Positions 37,208-48,850 of a DNA stretch of 64,000 nt are shown in pieces. The stretch comes from Kuschelorhynchus macadamiae (Eukaryota; Arthropoda; Insecta; Coleoptera; Curculionidae). Below the pieces are notes generated by a model, which saw nothing but the letters and a program-made list of their open reading frames with translations, had not been told where the DNA came from and did not search any database. Location of the stretch: the NCBI GenBank assembly GCA_030620095.1, contig JAUTXW010002359.1, forward strand, positions 3,453,501 through 3,517,500, given 5' to 3'. How positions within the stretch are numbered: the stretch's first letter is position 1; each line of letters begins with the position of its first letter. The position numbers and the translations under genes were made by a program.

Positions 37208-38333
37208 TTTTTACCTTTTTAGATATCGCTCTGAAACTTAAGTACGTTTAGTTACTTATTAAAATGCATATTTTGACAGATATTTGGGTTATACATCACT
37301 TCCGGTTTAACCGGAAGTGACCTAAACTTCAATATATTAAAGAGAACCCTGTGTATTTTTTTCATAGTCGCATTTTGTGCAAATTCCCTTTCCAATGATG
37401 TATCACAAGTTATGTTGATCTTCCCAAATTGGGGAACTAAAACCGGTTTTCTGAAAAACGTTATACTCACCATATAACATATAAAACAAAAGACAGTGTC
37501 AGACTCGTGAGGTGACCTGATTAAAATGAAACTTTTTAGGTTAGAAAAAGCATGAAAGCATGTTATCATGTTTTTTCAAAATATTACGCCTTTTCGAAAA
37601 AAAATTTAAAATTACTACTTTTAATGTAAATTTTCTGCCAAAATTTAAATTGCACCTTGTATATTCTTTTATCTGTTTAATTTCAAATTAAATTCCGTTT
37701 CTAATAATGTATGGCAAGTTATCCTTTTGTCGTTAAATTACAACAGTATTTCGATTTTTCCTCCAAGCTACATAATTTTTTATCCTTGAAACTACTAGAT
37801 CAAAATTTACCATTTTTATTAGTTAAACTATATTAGATTTACTTACCCATCATTTTTAGTAGACAATAACTAAGTATTGTATATACTCTCAGCATATGTC
37901 AGATTTGTTTATAACATTTAAACTTACCCATACCTGTATTAGCAGTGTTAGCAGTTCTAATACTCTAATCTCAATATTCCAGTTTATAGAAATAGGTAAA
38001 CTGGCCATTTTATTTTTATGAAAACGTGAGAGTTGATTAATATAAGCATTTTAAAATAATTTTCGCTTATATTAATTTTAAGTTTAATTGTTTCTAGATG
38101 GTTGCTTACGATCGCTCAACGTAAATGCAGCTTAAATCGCAAACTACAACTGTCAATAACCAGATTATGAGGGCCGTATTATGCTATTTTGTTTTTCATA
38201 GCCTACTACGTTTTCTCAATGTATGCGGTTTAACCGGAAGTGATGTATGATTCAATTATCTGTCAAAATATGCATTTTAATAAGTTACTAATCGTACCTA
38301 AGTTTCAAAGCGATATCTGAAAGGTATACGTAA
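37208..38333. mobile_element. Element with about 105-bp inverted repeats (unclassified)
   Basis: Left arm 37208-37312 and right arm 38227-38333 are inverted copies, sharing AGATATCGCT, GAAACTTA, TTATTAAAATGCATATTTTG and ATACATCACTTCCGGTT. Just inside the left end is the small palindrome CTTCCGGTTTAACCGGAAG. About 0.9 kb of non-coding interior. Likely a non-autonomous DNA element; the target duplication is not clear. Confidence 0.75.
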
Positions 38334-41035
38334 ATCTATTTTTTTTTATTAGGTAATTAAAATAAGTTTGGCGCTGACTTTACAGAGCAACATTTTCCAG
38401 ATGACCGCTTATTATTTTTCACATTTTAGAGAATTTTTTAATTATTAATTGCACGGAGCACACTTGTCTAGGATAATCAGAGTTAGTAACAAAATTTAAT
38501 CGAAAATGAGGATCTCACGAACTTCATCCTCATGAATTTAAAATTATATTGAGACAGTAACAATTTTCCAGTTCCATTACAACTATATGAATAAACGCAT
38601 AAACTGCTGATGGGATAAGCGAAGGAATTTAGTTTGAAATTGCTCGCAAGCGTATAAGTATACATTGGCTTATCATGTACCTACGCGCGTATGTAAATAT
38701 TTCCATCATAGAAACTTAAATTAAAAGCCATTGCTGCTGCATGTGCAAAAACAAATAAAGCGACTCGCAACTTCGCAAATCCAATTTAAAAATCCGAACG
38801 CAAAAAGTAGCTTCGAAAATTGATTTCGGTAAAACTTTATTTATAACGCTGAATGGCCTTTCGAAGTAAAGTGGAATTAAAATTTTAGATTAAAACTGTC
38901 AAAATATTTAATTACGAATCGCAAGAACCATGATTTAAGCATTCTAAATTAATATTTGATAAATTAGTGTAAAAATACAAAAATTCTCCATGTACGCAAT
39001 GGGGGACGATCGTTTATGTCAGCCGCACCTAGCCCCCACTGCAACTTTTTTAACTTTGGCGATGGTAGGCTATCGCTTTCCTAGAATGGATTGTTTAAAT
39101 AAGACAGCAGGTCATGTATACTGTAAAGTACATTAGACGGTGCTACGGCGACAGAAAAAGGCGGTCATAAGATGCAGAGGTATGAAATATTGCTTTTTAG
39201 GACACCATTAATAGGGTCATATGATATAAAAGTAAACGTAATAGGAATTAACTGTGACGTAATTCAGGTTAAAAAGGACGTATGTCTTGGAAAATATTTA
39301 TCATAAATAATGTACTGACAGTTAAGGTGCATCGCGTATTATTAAGAAGTGATGAATGCGTTTAGAAATCCATTTCTTATAAATAAGTTCAGAATTCAAG
39401 AAGCTTTTGTCTATTAATGTATGTATTGATTTTGCAAAACTAAATGTCGAGTTGAGGCTAACCTTTAGTCTCAGAGAAGTTGAATATCTTTTTACTCGAT
39501 TTCAAAAAAGGGGAAGGTTACAAACTATGTAATTTTTGTTTATATACACCCATTACTCCGGAATAGTTTGACTAATTTTGATGTATTTCTCAGGAAGTTT
39601 TCAGGATAGTATCAGAGTGCATCCGCACCAAACATATTCAAAAAAAAGTTTAAAATGGCAGAATGTCCAAGCAAATTTGCCGATGTCTTGTAACTCCGTT
39701 ATATCTAAGAATCTGTATTTCTCGGCTCCTAGCAACGGAATTTTAAGAACCGAATAGGAAACGTTATGCGTTTAGTAGCATTAGTAATTTATATAGACTA
39801 ACATATACAAACATTAATCCATTCACAGTACATAACAGACGAAAATTTTAACAGACATTTCTTATATTGTGACCTAAAAAATGCAATATTTAGGCCCTCC
39901 ATAAAGGTAGGTATATATTATTATAAAAAAGAATTGCTTTATGCGTAAATGCTTTAAGGAAGAGTGATGTATTGTGTTTAAGAATTGCGAGCAAATTTGG
40001 CCGACGAGTGTTCCTATTATGGAATGAGTTTCGATGAATAAGATTTTTCCTTGAGACACGAAGTAAAGGCATACTTCATAAATCTACATATCTACACACA
40101 AGTTTTGGATTTTTTGTATTCTAAGTCCTCCCTGGTAGGTCAGAAAAGGCCCCTAAATAAAGCTACAGTAGTTGAACTGAGAAAACACCAATGACTCAGT
40201 CATTGCAAACCTGTAGACAGAATTTGCCTATTTGGGTAAAGTAATATCAGTAATATCAACATCGGGATGTCAAAAATTCTAAATTTAAAAGTATTTTTCA
40301 TAAATTAACCACTGCAGAATACGAATCAAGATCCCCATGTGACGTTACATGCCATTAGTGTTCTACGCTGCTTATGTTCATTATAATTTCTATCGTGCTT
40401 AATTATGTCATGGGAAGGTTGTATCGTGATTTTATTCAGTTCTCATATATTTGATCGTCCTTTGTTATGTTACTTGTTACAATATCCACACGCAGCTATT
40501 ATTACAGTCCGCGCATTTCTCTTATTGGACGGCATATTTTTGAAACTTGTGTTTTTAAATCTTCTAAGATCTTGGACAAGTTCGTTAACGGGTAATATCG
40601 GCGTGCGGGAGGTCACTTAAAAAAATAAATACTTACCCTAAGTTTGAAGACATTTTGCGGGGTCGAAACCCTGACTACTTTGTCAATGTAAAAAGGGGGT
40701 TCGATACGGAATATTAAGAAGATTTAAATCAATATAGGATGCCTATATCTCAAATGACGAGAAAACGGTCGAAATGCAGAAAAGCTAAAAAAAACTGTTT
40801 CCATCGATTTTGGAGTTTCCATGATAGATAATAATGTTTTCAATAAAAATATTTGACAGTCGTACAAAGCTAGAGTTCAACATCTAAATCGGCATTTGAA
40901 ACATATTTGTTTAGGAGCTTGCGTCCTACATAATATTTTATATATTGACAGTTGTCAAAAATGGCAACATAATAGGGGTCTGAAATCTTATTTTCAAGTC
41001 AAGTTATTAATTCAAACTCTAGCGGCTATTGTTTC
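38334..41035. other. Stretch without recognised genes
   Basis: Several short frames, none with a known motif. A divergent repeat matching 34.67-34.86 kb lies at about 39.48-39.66 kb. Otherwise I see nothing nameable. Confidence 0.5.
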
Positions 41036-41039
41036 CATC

Positions 41040-41395
41040 CTGCACAAAATGGGCGCGATTTGTGTGAAATCTATTCATTACAACATTAATGAACAAAAAA
41101 AGCAAACTAATTTATTAGCGATTCGTTATCGATGATGAATTGAACCTAAAAAGGCAGGTAAATGCAGCGGTGCAAATCATGCAAAGTAGTTTTTGGAATC
41201 AAATTTCGTGCTGGCAACAGGAAGATTTCCATTTATTACATGTATGTTTGGTATGCAAATTTTTCTCCATCAATGAAACCGAAATTAAAAACGAGCGCTG
41301 TGTAAGCACAAATATGACAAAATCGTTTCAACCTCATAATGCTAATTTTGGAATCCAATTTGCCGTGAAAATTGATAATCATAGATTAATAAAGG
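41040..41395 (+). repeat. Rep-D copy 1
   Basis: Matches 51.91-52.23 kb in the same orientation. Landmarks: AACCTAAAAAGGCAGGTAAA, ATGCAAAGTAGTTTTTGGAA, GAAGATTTCCATTTATTACA and ACGAGCGCTGTGTAAGCACA. Frames differ between copies, so it is non-coding. Confidence 0.85.
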
Positions 41396-41519
41396 GTAAA
41401 ATACTAGCAAACCAGAACATTCTAATGTATTCAGCTAGAACGGTTATAAGACATAAATCCAACCTTGCACCATCAGCACAAATCGCAAATAATACTTCGT
41501 CATTACTATTACTGTTAAT

Positions 41520-41996
41520 CGTAAATCGAAGAAGAAAAATCGCCGAAAATTATTTTCGAGTTCGAAAAATGGTCGCTAGGGGGCGTAACAGCAACTCAAA
41601 AATGAAAATGCCAATTTTCTTTTGAATTTTCCCAATTAAGGTTTGTTGGAAATATAAGCATTGTATTCTTGAGGCAATTATGCAACTTTTTGTTATTAAT
41701 AATTTTCTTTATTTTCAATAATTTTCGTAATTCTTCAAATATGGATTTTCTCAAAATAATAAAATGGTATGATATGACTTTTTTGTCATAGTTTAAGTAT
41801 TCAAGTATATAAAAGGTAGAATAATGAAGCAAAAAATTCAGGACGGTATTTAAATTAAAAAAGTTGGCGATGGTTGCCCGAATTTGAAACGTCGGATTGC
41901 AAAACAAACTTCACCAATTTGTAAAGGAGAAAAGTGAGAAATATTTTCATATTTCATTTCAACTAAGCCTATAATTTTAGAAAACTAAAAAAAAAA
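41520..41996 (+). repeat. Rep-C copy 2
   Basis: Same order of landmarks as copy 1 (AGGGGGCGTAACAGCAACTC, TTTTGAATTTTCCCAATTAA). Its last 220 bp are mirrored by the next feature. Confidence 0.8.
41864..41893 (+). ncRNA. Possible hammerhead-like motif in Rep-C copy 2
   Basis: TTGGCGA, T, poor stem II, then GAAACGTCGG. Low support. Confidence 0.2.
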
Positions 41997-41999
41997 ACA

Positions 42000-42225
42000 A
42001 AAAATATTTTTTATGGTTTTTCTATAATTGTAGGCTTAATTGAAATGACAGGGGAAATCAGTTTTCACTTCATTACTCTCACTTTTTGTCCTCCATAAAT
42101 TGATGAGGTTAGTTTTTCAATCCGACGTTTCGGATTCGGACGACCATCATCAACTTTTTTAATTTAAATATGGACGTGGATTTTTTATTACACTATTCGA
42201 TACTTGTAGCTATGCTATTGTAGGG
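42000..42225 (-). repeat. Rep-C copy 3 (inverted, forms palindrome with copy 2)
   Basis: Inverted relative to 41.78-41.99 kb, sharing GTAGGCTTAATTGAAAT, TTTTTCAATCCGACGTTTC and CATCAACTTTTTTAATTTAA. Confidence 0.8.
42124..42153 (-). ncRNA. Possible hammerhead-like motif in Rep-C copy 3
   Basis: Minus strand TTGATGA, T, GG...CC with little further pairing, then GAAACGTCGG. The best of the Rep-C versions, still weak in stem II. Confidence 0.3.
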
Positions 42226-42244
42226 AAAACGAATTTTCCTTAAA

Positions 42245-42275
42245 ACAGCTGTTGTGCGACGGCAGCTCTTCGTCA
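42245..42275 (-). ncRNA. Possible decayed hammerhead-like motif
   Basis: Minus strand CTGACGA, extra A, GAGC/GCAC imperfect stem, then AACAGCTGTT, which recalls GAAACAGCTGTC of PLE2 with the first G lost. Position follows Rep-C copy 3. Confidence 0.2.
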
Positions 42276-42769
42276 GGTGGCAATAGTGGGAAGTGAGCTA
42301 GGAATACTTACATTTTATGTTGGGCGCCACTCAGGTAAATTATCACACTTTTTACAGAGCCATTTGACTGAAAAATTCTGCTCTGAAAATAACTGATATA
42401 ATGAGACACTTGAAATAAGTGCCAATCTGTTTACTTTACCTTTTTGTAGTTTTTTCTTTAAAGATTTACAATGACATCCATATGATATTAGGATTCAATC
42501 TTGGCAATAACAATTAAATAATAATTTAATTAAAAATTACAACCAACTCTGATAAATGAAACTTTACGCATTGAAACTTTCTTAAAAAAGAAGACCCAAA
42601 TAACTAAATCTTCCAAATTTCAATTCCTTGGTCAAAACCGATTAGTCTGTACTATTCATAACCGTGATAATCAGATTAGGTTTTACATTGCTAATCAGAT
42701 ATATGTAGCTACATAAATTTGAATAATTAAAAGAGACTTTAGTGAGTTCTAAATATAAAAAATCGGTAC

Positions 42770-43187
42770 ATTTTTTCACCCGGAACTTCCCTCGTTATGA
42801 TTTTTTTCCACTTATTAGGAATAGTGAAGTGTGACCCAATTTAGTTCAGTACTTAGTCACAGTATAAAATGTGTTACATATACTGTCTTTTGAAGCATTT
42901 TTATTGGACGCCATTTTGTTCCATCGTATTGGATGCCTAGCAATATTTTACCATTTTCTTTCTACCTATGCGACACTTGACTTTTCGGCATAATTTAAAA
43001 TAAATTAAATAAGTAGCTTTTACATTGACTCACACCGCCATTTTGTTACGTCATGTTGACTTCGTACCAGTTTTTCCAATGTTCACATCTAATTTTTCTG
43101 CAAAATTTAAAGTTAATTGAACAAGACTTTGTAACGTTGATTTTGTAAAAATTTTATTTGTCCGCTTTTTTGTCTCGCCATCTTAAA
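42770..43187 (-). repeat. Rep-A inverted array, terminal part
   Basis: Begins with the inverse of the 33.35-kb end (CACCCGGAACTTCCCTCGTT) and carries monomers with GCCATTTTGTTCCATCG and ACCGCCATTTTGTTACGTCA. Interrupted at 43188 by Rep-B. Confidence 0.85.
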
Positions 43188-43344
43188 TCGAAACCCATAT
43201 TATCAGTCTTTACATACTCCGTTGGTACGTAGATACTTCCCAGATATTAAGTTCTAACTGGTTAACGTTCGTTTTGTTGTTATGTTAAAGTGTTATTTGG
43301 GGTTAGGATCCAGCAAAAAAACTAAAGCCCTTTTTTAAAATGTC

Positions 43345-43376
43345 GACGTTTTGCAACTTTATTGGTGCATCCTCAG
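43345..43376 (-). ncRNA. Hammerhead-like motif, Rep-B inverted unit
   Basis: Minus strand CTGAGGA, T, GCACC, loop AATAAA, GTTGC, then AAAACGTC: G12 of the core is A here and one stem II pair is mismatched. Confidence 0.45.
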
Positions 43377-43594
43377 GACACATAGATTTAATATCCTACA
43401 TGAAACCCATATTATCAGTCCTTACCTACTACGTTGGTCTGCAGATATTTTCAACTAACACACCACTCTAACAACAAGAAGATCGTTAAAGAAAACCATT
43501 TAGAAACTTAATATCTGGGAAATATATGCGAACCAATAGAGTAAGTCACTGATAATATGAGTTTCATGCAGGATATAAAATCTATATATGTGTC

Positions 43595-43626
43595 CTGAGA
43601 ATGCAACAATATAGTTGCGAAACAAC
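43595..43626 (+). ncRNA. Hammerhead-like motif, Rep-B unit 1
   Basis: CTGAGAA, T, GCAAC, loop AATATA, GTTGC, GAAACAAC. Stem II five perfect pairs; core G8 is A and the GTC is lost. Confidence 0.45.
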
Positions 43627-43797
43627 TTGTTTTTTTTGCTGGATCTTAACTCCAAATAAAACACCACTCTAATATAAAAACAAGAGGATCGTTAACGAAA
43701 ACCATTTAGAAACTTCCTATCTGGAAAATATCTGCTGACCAACGTCGAAGGTAAAGACTGATAATATGAGTTTTATGCAGGATATATAATTTATGTG

Positions 43798-43829
43798 CTG
43801 ACGATGCGACAATAAAGTTGCGAGACGTC
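43798..43829 (+). ncRNA. Hammerhead-like motif, Rep-B unit 2
   Basis: CTGACGA, T, GCGAC, loop AATAAA, GTTGC (one G-T pair), GAGACGTC. The GTC cleavage triplet is kept; one A of GAAA is G. Confidence 0.5.
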
Positions 43830-44020
43830 GACAATTCAGAAAAGTCTTTTGTTTCTATACTGGACCCTAACCCCAAATAATACACCACTCTAACATAACA
43901 ACAAGAGGATCGTTCACGAAAACCATAGAAACATAATATCTGGGAAATATCTGCGGACACCAACGGAGTAGGTAAAGACTGATAATGGTGTTTATGCAGG
44001 ATATAGAATCTATATGTGTC

Positions 44021-44052
44021 CTGAGGATGCAACAATAAAGTTGCGAAACCTC
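44021..44052 (+). ncRNA. Hammerhead-like motif, Rep-B unit 3
   Basis: CTGAGGA, T, GCAAC, loop AATAAA, GTTGC, GAAACCTC. Core and stem II are complete; the last triplet is CTC. Confidence 0.55.
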
Positions 44053-44339
44053 GATTATTTAAAAATAGACTTTTATTTTTTTACTGGACCCTAACTCCAA
44101 ATAATACACCTCTGTAACAAGAGGTTTGTTAACGAAAACCATTTAGAAACTTAATATCTAAGAAATATATGCGGACCAATGGTGTAGGTAAAGACTGAAA
44201 ATATGGGTTTCATGCAGGATATACAAACAAAAGTATGCTTTATTGCCGCAGAAAAATTCTACAATTTTATGGACAAATAGGAATCTATATATGTATATGT
44301 CCTGATCTTAACCCCAAATAATACATCACTCTAACAATT

Positions 44340-46200
44340 TTTTTTAACATTGTTCAGACATATTAGATTTTGACCAAAATATTACCAGGTTATTACCAGG
44401 TCATAGTCAATCGGGTAAGTAGTATTTAAGCTATGTCGCGAACTGACAGACAAAGCGACAGACGGACTGACGGAATTGATAAAACATGTTTTTTGACATC
44501 TAGGGACGCTAAAATGTGAAGATATGTAAAACCTGAGAGGATTATTTTTCGCGATTACAGAAATGTTTTTTTGCAAAATTTTGTTCCGCCATCTTGAATT
44601 AGTAACATAGTTTTACTAATTGAGCCCTATACCACAAATAGTTATGGTACAACTTTTTGAAATCATTAAGTAGTTTTTTGGTATTTTTATTTTCCTTCGT
44701 CTTGGATTCGTACCCAAATTTTGCCAGTTGATTCCAACATTACACTTGATGTTTCTGCAAAAGTTGAAATATATTCGACAAGTAATTTTTTCGTAATATT
44801 TTTTTTTATATTTCACTAGGCCGCTATTTTGTTTTTGCCATACTCGATTTTCCAAAATATTACCAGATTCCAACATAATACTTAATGTTTTTTTACAAAA
44901 TTTCAGATAAATTGGATGAGTAGTTTTTTAATAATATTTTTTTTTAACATCTCACTAGGCCGCCATTTTGTTTCGCCGTACTGGATTTTTAACAACATTT
45001 TACTAAGCCATCCCCATAGGACCGTTCATTTTTGACCAAAATTTGAAGTCAATCAGGTAAGTAGTCTTTAAGCTATGGCGAACTGACAGGTAGACAGAAA
45101 GAGCGACAGACGGACCGACGCAGTTGATAAAATAATATTTTATGGCTTCTAGCTACGCTAGAACGTAAAGATGTGTAAAAGTGAGAGGGTGACTTTTTCA
45201 CGATTACAAACATTTTATTTGGCCGCTAATTTATTCGGCCGTCTTGAATTAGTACCACTATTTTACTAGTTGATCCTTATACTACAATTAGGTATGGCAA
45301 ACAATTTTAAATCAAACCATTAAGTAATTTTTCCCGGCTGAATGTTTAAATATTTTATTAAGCCGCTATTTTGTTCCGCGACTTTGGATTCGTAGGAAAA
45401 TGTTATCAGTTTACCAAATTTGAGATAAATTGGCCATCCCCATATGACCTTTAATTTTTGACCAAAATTTGAAGTCAATCGGGTAAGTAGTATTTAAGCT
45501 ATCCCGCGAACTGACAGACAGACAGACAGGCAGACAGAAAGACCGACAGACAAACCGACGGAGTTGATAAAACATATTTTCTGGCATCTAACGACGCTAT
45601 AACGTAAAGATGTATATAAGTGAGAGGGTGACTTTTTCACGATTACAAAAATTTTATTTGGCCACCATTTTGTTCGGCCATCTTGAATTAGTACCATTAT
45701 TATACTAGTTGATCTCTATACCACAATTACTTATGGCACACAATTTTAAATCAAACCATTAAGCTGTTTTTTTCAGGCTGAATTTTTAAATATTTTATTA
45801 AGCCGCCATTTTGTTCCGCCATCTTGGATTCCTGTCAAAATGTTACCAGTTGATTTCAATATAATACTTGTTGTTTTTGCAAAATTTGAGACATATTGGA
45901 TGAGTAGATTTTAATAATATTTTTTTTAACATTTCACTAAGCCGTTATTTTGTTTCGCCATATTGGATTTTTATCAAAATGTTATCAGGTCATCCCCATA
46001 TGACACTTAATTTTTATCCAAAGTTTGAAATCAATCGGGTAAGTAGTTTTTTAGCTACGCCGCAGGCTGTCAGACAGGCCGACGGAATTGAGAAAACATG
46101 TTTTTCGTCATCTAGGGACCCTGAAACGTGAAGAACTGAAAAAATCTCGGATAGTGATTTTTTCACGATTACAATACTTCCCTTTTTCGAGGGAAGTAAA
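44340..46200 (-). repeat. Rep-A inverted array, main part
   Basis: Mirror of 30.75-33.0 kb. Four head blocks near 44530, 45190, 45620 and 46170 (ACAGACAGACGGACCGACGG-type tracts), separated by monomers with GCCGCCATTTTGTTCCGCCA and CCATCTTGGATTCGTA-like words. Ends at ACTTCCCTTTTTCGAGGGAAGT (split here as ACTTCCC, TTTTTCG, A, GGGAAGT), a decayed form of the 25.37-kb terminal hairpin. Confidence 0.9.
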
Positions 46201-47105
46201 AAAGAGGAGATTTTTATCATAAAATTAAAAAAAAAGTTATACGATTGTTAGATATATGTACACAGTATACATAAAAAATAGAAAGAACTGGCCCTTAATC
46301 CAAAAACTGCAGTGGAACTGTAAAGTGCTAGCTCAACCAGGACAGCTAATTACTGGCACGTGTTCTAACAGACCATAAGGAATAAGTAAAGATTTCCAAA
46401 AATACAGGTTGCTACATTTTTTTTCTTCAAATTAAAAAAAAGTCAAGGAGAAAGAAAATGGCTTCTGTACAGCGGAAAGAGGACCCTGTAAAGAATATTT
46501 ACAATGAAAACTAATGGCTTAAAAGTAAAAAAAGATCGTTTACCTTAGCTTAAGGGAAATAGCAAATTCACCAAAATATGGGCGTCATTATACCAAAAAG
46601 GTAAGGGAAGCAAAGATGACTTAATCCATATAAACTAATTTAAAGTGCAAACATGCTGCACCAGGCAAAAAAAATCTTAGGACATTAACATGCCTGTAAG
46701 TCTTTCGACCACGATATCCCATCGAAAAAATGATCAATTTAAAAATGCTCTTGACCTTTCTTTTTTCGATTAACCTAAACAGCTGCCCCAATTAAGAAGA
46801 AGCCATATTATATAGAACAATCTGCAAATCAATAATGACAATCTATAAAAATCATAATCTAAGATAAGCGAGAGAATTGGCAACGCTGTAGATAAATGTC
46901 ATTTAAATGCCTGCTTTATCGAACGGTAGATTGCTTTCGAAGATACTAAATATGGTAAAATTCCGGACCCAGGGTTATGACTTTTGTGTAAAAACGTCGA
47001 AAACGAGTGCAAATTAAAATCAATATTTAGAAAAGCTAGAATATAAACAAATCGTACAATTTTAAAATTAAAATGCTACAATTTTTATAACCTTAAATTA
47101 AATTA
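46201..47105. other. Stretch without recognisable features
   Basis: A+T-rich, no frame or repeat noted. Confidence 0.55.
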
Positions 47106-47109
47106 TGAC

Positions 47110-47420
47110 AAAAAGTCGAATTATACTAGGTATTTTATTTTTTTTAGAAAATCCGCATTATTTGAAGAATTATGAAAAAACGCCATCTAGTGTCCATCAG
47201 TAGAATTACTGCGGTACAGTTAATAGCTCTACGTAAAGAACAAAAGAAAGCGCTTTTTTTCTGACACCAAGTTCAATGTAGTCGGTTTATCCAAAACAGA
47301 GATATAACGTTTGTAGAAAAAATCAAAAACACTTTATTATTGAAAATAGAAAAAAAATATGAATAGCAAAAAGTTGCATAATTGTCTGTTTATATTTTCG
47401 ATAAACCTTAATTAGGAATT
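47110..47420 (-). repeat. Rep-C copy 4
   Basis: Inverted relative to 12.88-13.20 kb: shared words (in inverse) include GACGTTTTTTGGTAATTCTT-like, ACGTAGACCTATTGACTGTA-like and TTTATTATTGAAAATAGAAA. Confidence 0.7.
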
Positions 47421-48382
47421 CCGGAGTTATGGCCAGGGAACATTCTTAATTGGACACCCGGCATACATAAGTATTAGAAAAAAGGTTTTGTGAGTTATTT
47501 TAACATGTATAAGAGTTTAGGCAATATTTGTAGTTTTTATAATTTCAATGTACATATGCCTTTCTTCCATTTACTGATTTAGTGGTTTTTATTTAAATAA
47601 AAGTAAAATCAGGTGAAGTACTTTAATAACACGTTTATTACTTGGTATAGGAGAATTTCTAATTAACAAACACTTTTTGAAAGGGTATATACATCATATA
47701 ATTATTTATGCCAAATTCTTCAACGCGACTTCATTTAATACCATCTCCGAACGGAAGTTTTTCATCCAGTAGGCTCCAGATATAGTCCTAAGTATAGACA
47801 ACTAACAATAATTTACCTGTAAAGAACACGTTTAAGTGAGAACTGCACGCAAAAAGTGAAAAACCAGCGTACGTATTAGAAAAAACTTCCTGCACGTCCG
47901 ACTTGAAAAAAATGTATTATGTATAGGCAATTTAAATTACATTTCGGTTAAAAATAGATTCAAAAGGGTTCACGTGCTGTAAAAATACAAAAAAACCAGT
48001 ACGATTTACCATTTCAAATTTTACGGTTACGTAGACAAAGGATCAATACAAGGCGGTAAAGAGCCATTTTGTGGATACAAAAATGATATGCGACGGCATT
48101 TGCGTCAAAAAGTGGTCAAAAAATGGTCGAAATTGGAGAAATCTACTTCTGTTTTATAATTCTAGTTTTGATTTTTTCATAAAAAATCGAATTTAGCGCC
48201 CAACAATACATATTTCCCTAATTAAATCACATTGAAGCTAATAAATATCTCTTACAGCTTTTACATAATATTGCAGCGGCAGAAGGCTTGCAAATAATCC
48301 ATAATACTGCGTGTAGTTTCCCCTCAAAGTTTTTGTTCTTCATCTATTTACAATTTTGGTATCTTCAAATTTATTTACTATA
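47421..48382. other. Stretch without recognisable features
   Basis: No frame or repeat of note. Confidence 0.5.
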
Positions 48383-48850
48383 TAGATTCGCTTCTCTATA
48401 TAGGGCTCCTATTATACCTACAGCAAAGGTTAAATAGGGAAAGTTTTAGAGGAAACTTATTGCATTCGATATCTGGCTTCAGATTTACGATCGATTAATA
48501 AGTTTGGGAAATATCGGCGAAAAACCGAAAATGGCGGATTTCGTTTTTCGCCAGTATATCCAGAACGGTAAATTTGACAGTTGTCAAAATGTCACATTAT
48601 TCGGACACATTTTTTTAAGACAAATAACGTTTACGACACGTCTTCATTATTTTTTGTTAACCCGCAACCCGCCTCAACTTTCATTTTTCTTACGACCGCC
48701 ATATTGGATTTTTCGATTTTTGGAAAGAGCCTAAAATTTCCAGTCTAGTGATATCTCACAAGTGCATTAAAGATTTTAGTGTCATCAAAATATCAGACTT
48801 CGTAAATTAGGTTTCAATGTTTTTAAAGGAGGCCATGATTTATTTGTCAT
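48383..48850. repeat. Left terminal inverted repeat of the mariner-type element
   Basis: Inverse of 50915-51430. Contains AAATGGCGGATTTCGTTTTT and CACATTATTCGGACACATTT. Much longer than the 20-30 bp usual for mariner. Confidence 0.85.

Larger units (their letters stand above)
43188..44235 (+). repeat. Rep-B: tandem repeat with hammerhead-like motifs
   Basis: Three and a half forward units of about 203-223 bp (43455-44235) preceded by about 1.2 units in inverted order (43188-43450). Unit landmarks: CATGCAGGATAT, TATGTGTCCTGAGGATGCAA, CTAACTCCAAATAA, CACCACTCTAACA, AGAGGATCGTTAACGAAAAC and AATATCTGGGAAATAT. The orientation switch is at about 43450. No shared reading frame. The array interrupts an inverted Rep-A. 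Confidence 0.88.

Noticed and set aside
40650..40680. tRNA-like TPsiC word (GGGGTCGAAACCCTG)
   Set aside because: The hairpin-like word has no acceptor stem or anticodon arm around it.
38334..41035. Possible host exon in frames at 40405-40620 and 40896-41135
   Set aside because: No known motif, no splice-site pattern that joins them in frame, and composition like the surroundings.
43706..44035. 109-codon minus-strand frame in Rep-B
   Set aside because: Lies across tandem units and results from their repetition; not kept in other units.
24890..46200. Rep-A as a Helitron
   Set aside because: There is a terminal hairpin, but neither TC start nor CTRR end nor any Rep/helicase coding was seen.
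30694..46220. Short frames in Rep-A with Ser-Val-Cys-Leu runs
   Set aside because: They come from the GTCTG tracts, differ between copies and have no kept frame.
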